A DNA stretch of 7,703 bases from Pirellulales bacterium (lineage in GTDB: Bacteria > Planctomycetota > Planctomycetia > Pirellulales > JAICIG01), in contig JAICIG010000386.1 of the NCBI GenBank assembly GCA_025924495.1, positions 1 to 7,703 of the forward strand. The letters run 5' to 3'. The first letter of the stretch is position 1. Every line of letters starts with the position of its first letter. Of the stretch, positions 1 through 4,012 are shown piece after piece. The translations under genes were made by a program, and so were the position numbers. Below the pieces are notes generated by a model. The model saw nothing but the letters and a program-made list of their open reading frames with translations, had not been told where the DNA came from and made no database searches.

Positions 1-32
1 GAAAAATATCGGCGGCAAATGAAAACCTGAGT

Positions 33-49
33 TTGGCACGCGAACTGCA
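33..49 (+). promoter_or_regulatory. Candidate sigma-54 (RpoN) -24/-12 promoter
   Basis: The sequence TTGGCACG, four bases, then CTGCA matches the sigma-54 consensus YTGGCACGRNNNTTGCW at all but two defined positions. The GG (35-36) and GC (47-48) doublets have the required 12-base offset. Transcription would start near 59-60, giving a leader of about 33 bases before the GTG start at 93. This also argues that the open frame extending back to 33 is not coding. The role is inferred from sequence only; an activator gene and upstream binding sites are not visible in the window. Confidence 0.6.
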
Positions 50-78
50 TCCTCTTCCGCCAATGCACACCACAAACC

Positions 79-84
79 AGGAGG
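79..84 (+). promoter_or_regulatory. Strong ribosome binding site deciding a GTG start
   Basis: A full AGGAGG lies 8 bases before GTG 93. The alternative ATG at 63 and TTG at 33 in the same frame have no comparable site, and the TTG lies inside the promoter-like sequence. GTG 93 is therefore the preferred start of the first gene. Confidence 0.75.
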
Positions 85-92
85 CAATCATC

Positions 93-617
93 GTGGAAAA
101 TGCATCGGCTTTGGAGACTCCGCTGCGAGTCGGCGTTTTTCCGAACATGGAAGCGGCCGACTGCGCCGTGCAACGACTGTTACAGTCAGGCTTCGATAAA
201 GAACAAATTTCGGTGCTGTGCTCCGACGCGATGACGGAAGCGCACTACCGTAGGTTTGAACATCAAGATCCCGCAGGCACAAACACCGCCGCAGCGGCTG
301 TGACGGGCGGCGCCATCGGAGCGGTGCTTGGCGGCCTGGCCGTGATTGCGGGCGCGGTCACCACAGGCGGCTTGGGACTTCTAGCGGCGGGTGGAATTGC
401 CGCGTGGTCCGGAGGAGTCGTAGGCGGGCTCGTGGGCGCCATGATGACGCGAGGCGTCGAGAAAGAACTCGCCAATTACTACGACCAGGCGGTGCAGCGC
501 GGAAAAATTCTCGTAGCCGCCGAAGATCACAGCGAGGCCCAGCGACAAATGCTGGCCAAGGCCGCCAAGATTCTTGCGGAATGCGGGGCAGAGCCGGTGG
601 CTCTCCCCGAGGGTTGA
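93..617 (+). CDS. YflT/general stress protein 17M-like protein with glycine-zipper membrane segment
   Basis: This is a 174-residue protein starting at GTG 93. Residues about 11-50 (LRVGVFPNMEAADCAVQRLL onwards) give a beta-alpha-beta start typical of the heat-induced stress protein YflT / GSP17M domain. It begins with a short strand, continues with a helix that opens with 'xxEAA', and then reads 'GFDKEQISVL'. Residues about 65-120 are almost entirely Gly, Ala and hydrophobic, with repeated G-x3-G spacing, so they likely form a glycine-zipper hairpin in the membrane. Residues 119-170 return to a soluble alpha/beta segment (VEKELANYYDQAV, then KILVAA), which appears to complete the split fold. 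Proteins of this type are stress-induced in several bacteria, but their biochemical role is not established. The gene is first in a run of three small + strand genes and lies just after a sigma-54-like promoter. The family is recognised from pattern, not from a search. Confidence 0.72.
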   Translation: MENASALETPLRVGVFPNMEAADCAVQRLLQSGFDKEQISVLCSDAMTEAHYRRFEHQDPAGTNTAAAAVTGGAIGAVLGGLAVIAGAVTTGGLGLLAAGGIAAWSGGVVGGLVGAMMTRGVEKELANYYDQAVQRGKILVAAEDHSEAQRQMLAKAAKILAECGAEPVALPEG

Positions 618-680
618 TTCCTAAAACAACGGGGCAATTGTCTGGATTTTGAACAGGGGTTTAGGCAAAGGAGAAAGATC

Positions 681-851
681 ATGTTGTACTGGGCTTTGGT
701 TTTCTTCATCGTGGCGCTGATCGCAGCTGTCTTTGGATTCGGCGGAATTGCCGCCGGCGCCGCCGGCATCGCGAAAGTGCTGTTCTTCATCTTCATCGTG
801 TTGTTCATCGTCAGTTTGCTGATGGGCGGCGTGCGACGTCCGCTGCCGTAG
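681..851 (+). CDS. DUF1328 / UPF0391 family small membrane protein (YtjA-like)
   Basis: This 56-residue protein begins [20 protein letters not shown] and continues with a [12 protein letters not shown] turn and a second hydrophobic helix (about residues 33-49) ending in GGVRRPLP. The features match the DUF1328/UPF0391 family: an MLYWALVF start, a Gly/Ala-rich linker with a lysine, two transmembrane helices and a family length of about 55 residues. The protein should sit in the inner membrane. Its function is unknown, although family members are often found near stress genes. AAAGGAG at 667-673 lies 7 bases before the ATG. The gene follows the YflT-like gene after 63 bases with no evident terminator, so co-transcription is likely. 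Confidence 0.9.
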   Translation: MLYWALVFFIVALIAAVFGFGGIAAGAAGIAKVLFFIFIVLFIVSLLMGGVRRPLP

Positions 852-908
852 GCGACACGTTGAAAAAGAATTGGCAGCGCGGCAACCGCGCCGCGCTGCT
901 TGCCGAAG

Positions 909-913
909 AAGGA
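909..913 (+). promoter_or_regulatory. Ribosome binding site deciding the lipoprotein start
   Basis: AAGGA, within a longer GAAGAAGGA, lies 9 bases before ATG 923. An in-frame TTG at 860 would add 21 charged residues before the signal peptide and has no good ribosome site, so ATG 923 is preferred. Confidence 0.6.
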
Positions 914-922
914 CCGATTTTC

Positions 923-1213
923 ATGAGCGTCACTTTTGCACGGCTGGCGGCGATGGTTGCACCGCTGGCAGTTGGTTTGATTGGGTGCAACCAATACGGT
1001 TCAACGAACACTCCCGCGGCGCCTGCAACTCCGCCGCCTGCCGCTGGTCCTGCCGACGAAAGCCACGTGCATGTTGATGCCGGGCAATCGGGCGGCGTGA
1101 ATGTCGATGTCAATCCGGGACAAGGGGTCAACGTCGATGTGGAAGGGGAGCCAATTCGAGAACGGATCCGCGAGCGCCGCGCAGAACGCGGAGCGCCTGT
1201 TGTCGCGCCGTAA
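923..1213 (+). CDS. Small repeat-containing lipoprotein, function unknown
   Basis: The product is 96 residues. Its N-terminus (MSVTFARLAAMVAPLAVGLIGC) is a lipoprotein signal peptide with lipobox L-I-G-C, and Cys22 is the predicted lipidated residue. A Pro/Ala/Gly linker follows to about residue 45. Three tandem decapeptides come next: HVHVDAGQSG (48-57), GVNVDVNPGQ (58-67) and GVNVDVEGEP (68-77). The end is a charged heptad-free segment, IRERIRERRAER (78-89). The alternating Val pattern suggests short beta strands, and the Arg/Glu tail suggests an amphipathic helix. I do not recognise a characterised family. The gene is third in the + strand run, 71 bases after the DUF1328 gene, and ends at a long inverted repeat. 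An outer-membrane or periplasmic location is inferred from the signal. No residue after the lipobox rules out outer-membrane sorting, since Asn follows Cys. Confidence 0.75.
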   Translation: MSVTFARLAAMVAPLAVGLIGCNQYGSTNTPAAPATPPPAAGPADESHVHVDAGQSGGVNVDVNPGQGVNVDVEGEPIRERIRERRAERGAPVVAP

Positions 1214-1230
1214 TTTTGGCGGCTGAGCTT

Positions 1231-1285
1231 TGCCTCCCTGTGGACCAGCAGTCGCTCTCTTATGGACTGCTGGTCTGGGGAGGCA
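1231..1285. terminator. Long inverted repeat between convergent genes, probable bidirectional terminator
   Basis: Outer arms TGCCTCCC (1231-1238) and GGGAGGCA (1278-1285) and inner arms GACCAGCAGTC (1243-1253) and GACTGCTGGTC (1265-1275) pair perfectly. A small 4/2 internal loop separates them, and an 11-base terminal loop closes the stem. The stem has 19 base pairs and sits between the stop of the lipoprotein gene (1213) and the stop of the convergent gene (1294). Neither side carries a strong T-run, so it is not a textbook intrinsic terminator. It may stop transcription from both sides or protect the 3' ends. Confidence 0.65.
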
Positions 1286-1293
1286 TTTGCATC

Positions 1294-1614
1294 TTACTTC
1301 TTCTTGCCAACGGCCGCGTTACGCTTGCGAGTTCTGGCCGCCTTCTTGGCGCTGGCCGATCGGGCCGCTTTGGGGCGGGCTGCTGCGGCTTTCCCGCCCA
1401 GCTTGCCCCCTTTCTTCGCAGGCGCCTTGCTGGTCTTCTTGCCACGTCCCGAACCGCCTGGCTCTTTGCCGCCATGATCCATCTTATTGACGGTCGCCCA
1501 GGCGCGCCGCTCGGCTTCCTTTTCGGACACGCCGCGAGACTCGTAACCTTCTTCGATATGTTCTGCCTTGCGCTTCTGCTTGTCGCTATACTTTGATTTG
1601 TCGCCACGTGGCAT
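1294..1614 (-). CDS. Histone-H1-like Lys/Ala-rich small protein (often annotated 'plasmid stabilization protein')
   Basis: This 106-residue protein has two parts. Residues 1-56 (MPRGDKSKYSDKQKRKAEHI, then EEGYESRGVSEKEAERRAWATVNK and a Gly-rich turn) are a conserved module. It occurs in many Proteobacteria and other phyla in small proteins that databases often call 'plasmid stabilization protein', with no proven role in plasmid maintenance. Residues 57-106 are a low-complexity Lys/Ala/Arg/Gly tail like histone H1 or bacterial Hc1-type proteins, so non-specific DNA or RNA binding is likely. The start is ATG 1614, with AAAGGAG (complement of 1621-1627) 6 bases upstream. The gene lies 70 bases downstream of the PRC-barrel gene on the same strand, so the two may be co-transcribed. 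The N-terminal module is confidently recognised; the function is inferred. Confidence 0.8.
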   Translation of the reverse strand: MPRGDKSKYSDKQKRKAEHIEEGYESRGVSEKEAERRAWATVNKMDHGGKEPGGSGRGKKTSKAPAKKGGKLGGKAAAARPKAARSASAKKAARTRKRNAAVGKKK

Positions 1615-1684
1615 AACTCTCTCCTTTGAACTTGCTGCTACCTGAAGCCAGCCCGCTTAGCTCCCCGCCGCAATGGAAACGTGG

Positions 1685-2950
1685 TCATTTCTTTCGCTCG
1701 GTCTCGCCGCGCTCTTCGGTGCGGACGCCGCCGACCGCCGGACGGCCGTATCGCACGTGTACATATTCGATCCAAGCGCGACTGACCTTTTGCGGCCATT
1801 CGCCGTCGCGTTTAAAAGCCGGAGTATTGGCGAAAATGCCCTCCGGCAATTCCAAAACCCAGGCCTTGGCTCCTGGTTTGGCGACAAACGCCCCCAGCGG
1901 CACCGCATGCAATTTGTCCGCTTCGTCGCTCGATTCTTGATCGGCCGTCTCGTGCAAGGCCACCGCCGCGTAGCCAACGCGGTTGCCCTCGGCCGAGATG
2001 GCAAAATCTTGAATTCGTCCAATTTCTTTGCCGTGGTCGTCGTGAATCACCTCGTTAAGCAACTCGGTCATTCGCACAAAATGCTGTGAAGAATCTTCGC
2101 TCGTCCAACTCTGCCAGACGACTGCCCCGTCCTTCTCGCGGAGCTTAAGCCGGCGCTTGCCGATTTGAATTTCGGTCGCGACGAGCAATGGCTCTTTGTC
2201 GAGCACAATTTCAGAGCCGGTGACTTGAACCTCTTGTCCCTTCTTGAAGGCGAGATCCTGCCGCGAGAGATACCAGAGCGGCCCCATTTGCACGGTCCAC
2301 TTTCGCCCACGGCTCTCAACCGTTAATTCCGCGCCCACCGACATGCCTGGCAGGGGAGGCGAGTACTCAACGTCAGTAATTTTGCCGTCGATCCTTTTAA
2401 TTCGGCTCGGGTCGAAGAGCCGTCCGTATTTGGCAGACGGACTCCAGAGCTCGAGCTGCTGCCGTTCCTTCCAGGGAGAATCCAGTCCGAAGTATTCATA
2501 AACGTCGGCAGCCCACAGCCTTGTTACCGTATCGGCCCAGCTCGGGCTGCCCAAAACAGGCGCCTCGGCGATGTTGCGCGCCGAGGCTTTGGTCGATAGG
2601 GTTTTGCTCGACTTCGAAGGCTTCAACAACTCTAACGGCAATCCGATGCGAACCGACTCATTCTGCGGCGACTTCGCCGATTTGACGACGACGAAGCCCA
2701 CGCAGCCATCCTCCAGGTCGAACGCAAAATCCTCGACTCGTCCGATGTCCTTGCCTTCCTCGCTTTGGATGTCGCGACCGAGCCATCCGGCGGCGCTATA
2801 GACAGCGCCGACCGTCGCCTCGGCATTTTCCGCTTCTGGTATCTTCTCCTGTTGCGACTTGCTCTTTGCCGAGTCATCCCCGCTGGTTTTTGCGACATCC
2901 GCGCCGCAAAGCAGCAACCCGACGAGAAACAACGATTGCGATGCGCTCAT
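1685..2950 (-). CDS. Exported protein with two PRC-barrel domains
   Basis: The product is 421 residues. The hydrophobic N-terminus (SLFLVGLLLCGADVA) is a signal peptide; Cys15 is preceded by Leu at -1, so a lipoprotein site is doubtful. PRC-barrel 1 spans about 56-110 (GWLGRDIQSEEGKDIGRVED, then FAFDLEDGCVGFVVV) and PRC-barrel 2 about 294-380 (LLNEVIHDDHGKEIGRIQDF, then AISAEGNRVGYAAV). The D-x-x-G-K-x-I-G-R-(V/I)-x-D-F core is plain in both. Between them, about residues 185-280, lies a beta-rich segment (GKITDVEY; KGQEVQVTGSEIVLDKEPLL; ATEIQIGKRRLKLREKDG) that looks like a small OB-type barrel. The C-terminal tail is Arg/Glu-rich. PRC-barrels usually mediate protein or RNA contacts, and exported two-copy forms have no assigned reaction. 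The gene is transcribed away from the act operon and towards the H1-like gene. Confidence 0.78.
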   Translation of the reverse strand: MSASQSLFLVGLLLCGADVAKTSGDDSAKSKSQQEKIPEAENAEATVGAVYSAAGWLGRDIQSEEGKDIGRVEDFAFDLEDGCVGFVVVKSAKSPQNESVRIGLPLELLKPSKSSKTLSTKASARNIAEAPVLGSPSWADTVTRLWAADVYEYFGLDSPWKERQQLELWSPSAKYGRLFDPSRIKRIDGKITDVEYSPPLPGMSVGAELTVESRGRKWTVQMGPLWYLSRQDLAFKKGQEVQVTGSEIVLDKEPLLVATEIQIGKRRLKLREKDGAVVWQSWTSEDSSQHFVRMTELLNEVIHDDHGKEIGRIQDFAISAEGNRVGYAAVALHETADQESSDEADKLHAVPLGAFVAKPGAKAWVLELPEGIFANTPAFKRDGEWPQKVSRAWIEYVHVRYGRPAVGGVRTEERGETERKK

Positions 2951-2957
2951 GATCAAA

Positions 2958-2964
2958 TCCTTCT
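2958..2964 (-). promoter_or_regulatory. Ribosome binding site of the PRC-barrel gene
   Basis: On the minus strand AGAAGGA lies 7 bases before ATG 2950. A TTG two codons further upstream (2956) would lie almost on top of this site, so ATG 2950 is the likely start. Confidence 0.7.
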
Positions 2965-3127
2965 AAGGGTGGTCGATTGTCGTCCACTGCGCCTTCTCCC
3001 ACTCCAACGTGGTAGCCGTCCTCGAGCGGCAACGCCGACCGTGCGGCCTTGGCGAATTAAGCAGGCCAAAAAGAATTCAATAAGCAGGACGCGCTGCTCC
3101 AGCGAGCTCAGATTGCAAAGTTAAGTC

Positions 3128-3143
3128 GCAAATCAAATGCCAA
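3128..3143 (-). promoter_or_regulatory. Candidate sigma-54 (RpoN) promoter for the PRC-barrel gene
   Basis: Read on the minus strand, TTGGCA, six bases, TTGC reproduces both core elements of the sigma-54 promoter, with GG and GC offset by 12 bases as required. The less conserved CG after TGGCA is TT here. Transcription would start near 3117, giving a leader of about 165 bases before ATG 2950. This is a sequence match only. Confidence 0.5.
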
Positions 3144-3160
3144 GAGAAAACTGCAGACGT

Positions 3161-3189
3161 AACTCATTGACGGATTTACATGATGAGTT
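3161..3189. repeat. Inverted repeat AACTCAT / ATGAGTT, possible operator
   Basis: Perfect 7-base arms at 3161-3167 and 3183-3189 have centres 22 bases apart, about two helical turns. The repeat covers the -35 side and spacer of the rightward promoter and lies upstream of the leftward sigma-54-like site. It could therefore bind a regulator acting on both transcription units. The arms are short enough that chance is possible. Confidence 0.35.
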
Positions 3190-3196
3190 TTATGAT
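3167..3196 (+). promoter_or_regulatory. Candidate sigma-70-type promoter of the act operon
   Basis: TTGACG (3167-3172) and TATGAT (3191-3196) are separated by 18 bases, each with one mismatch to the sigma-70 consensus. They sit in the most A+T-rich part of the intergenic region. Transcription would begin near 3203, about 155 bases before actA. Confidence 0.45.
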
Positions 3197-3358
3197 GCGG
3201 CCTCTTGCTGAGCTTCGCACGAAAATGGGCCGGGCGATCATCCGTATGTTTTTTGCGGCGCGCAAGCACGACACGCGCTGGCATGGACAACGGCGTTCGA
3301 TCGGAAACAGTACTTCAGGCTTGAGGGGCAGTCCGCCAAGGACAGGCTAGGACTTGTT

Positions 3359-4012
3359 ATGACGCAGATTTTTCATCGCAGCACGAACACTTTCGCCAAA
3401 GTTACGATTTTTGGCGCACTGTTCGCGCTGGCAGGCTTGGCCTTTGCGTGGGATCGCGTCAATCGATCTCCTTACGTGACTGAACAGGACGTCGTTCGCG
3501 ATCAGCCGGTTCCCTTCAGCCACGAGCACCACGTGAGCGGATTGGGCATCGACTGCCGTTACTGCCACACATCGGTCGAGAAATCGTCCTTTGCGGGCAT
3601 TCCGGCGACCGAGATCTGCATGAGTTGCCACTCGCAGATCTGGAAAGATAGCCCAATGCTCGAACCCGTCCGCGAGAGCTTTCGCACCGGCAAGCGACTG
3701 CAGTGGACTCGGGTTCATGACGTGCCCGACTTTGTGTATTTCAATCACAGCATTCATGTTGCGAAAGGTATTGGCTGCGAAAGCTGCCACGGCCGCGTCG
3801 ACAAAATGCCGCTCATGCGTCGCGACGCCAGCCTGCAAATGTCGTGGTGCCTCAACTGCCATGAGCACCCAGAGAACAACATCCGACCGTTAGAGGCAAT
3901 CTTTAAGTTCGGCAACCAATCGGAAGCCGAACAGCAAAGCCCTCTGATCTTGGCCGCTGAATACCAAATCGACGCCAAACCCTTGCTGGATTGCTGGATC
4001 TGCCATCGATGA
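3359..4012 (+). CDS. actA: Alternative complex III subunit ActA, pentaheme cytochrome c
   Basis: This 217-residue protein is the multiheme cytochrome c of alternative complex III. It carries electrons from the ActB iron-sulfur clusters to periplasmic acceptors or a terminal oxidase. Residues 12-30 form an N-terminal membrane anchor (AKVTIFGALFALAGLAFAW), and the rest lies in the periplasm. Five CxxCH heme-attachment motifs are visible: CRYCH (66-70), CMSCH (87-91), CESCH (140-144), CLNCH (164-168) and CWICH (212-216). The last is one residue from the C-terminus. Extra histidines (PFSHEHHVSG, YFNHSIHV) fit bis-His heme ligation as in the cytochrome c7-like fold. The start is ATG 3359 with a modest AGGA at 3349-3352. 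The stop overlaps the actB start (ATGA, 4009-4012), so translation is probably coupled. Confidence 0.93.
   Translation: MTQIFHRSTNTFAKVTIFGALFALAGLAFAWDRVNRSPYVTEQDVVRDQPVPFSHEHHVSGLGIDCRYCHTSVEKSSFAGIPATEICMSCHSQIWKDSPMLEPVRESFRTGKRLQWTRVHDVPDFVYFNHSIHVAKGIGCESCHGRVDKMPLMRRDASLQMSWCLNCHEHPENNIRPLEAIFKFGNQSEAEQQSPLILAAEYQIDAKPLLDCWICHR

Larger units (their letters stand above)
2951..3358. other. Divergent intergenic region, 408 bases, regulatory
   Basis: I see no convincing gene here. A 60-codon minus-strand frame (3108-3290) has no family resemblance and crosses the promoter-like sequences. The region holds a sigma-54-like site for the leftward gene (3128-3143), a sigma-70-like promoter for the rightward operon (3167-3196) and a 7-base inverted repeat (3161-3189). 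There are also two copies of TAAGCAGG 23 bases apart (3058, 3081), and short stems at 3092-3104 and 3253-3265. The part from 3120 to 3200 is visibly more A+T-rich than its surroundings, as expected for a promoter zone. The leader ahead of actA would be about 155 bases. Confidence 0.6.

Noticed and set aside
33..92. An N-terminal extension of the first protein from TTG 33 or ATG 63
   Set aside because: The added residues have no family resemblance, the region contains a sigma-54-like promoter, and a perfect AGGAGG is placed for GTG 93.
620..665. CCTAAA / TTTAGG inverted repeat between the first two genes
   Set aside because: Only six pairs with a 34-base loop; too weak to call a terminator or operator.
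860..922. TTG start adding 21 residues to the lipoprotein
   Set aside because: It would bury the signal peptide behind a charged stretch; ATG 923 has a proper ribosome site and gives a standard lipoprotein signal.
1216..1596. Plus-strand open frame opposite the H1-like gene
   Set aside because: It overlaps a well-supported minus-strand gene with a strong ribosome site, and begins inside the terminator-like repeat region.
3108..3290. Minus-strand 60-residue open frame in the divergent intergenic region
   Set aside because: It has no recognisable domain, its composition is unlike the neighbours, and it crosses both promoter-like sequences.
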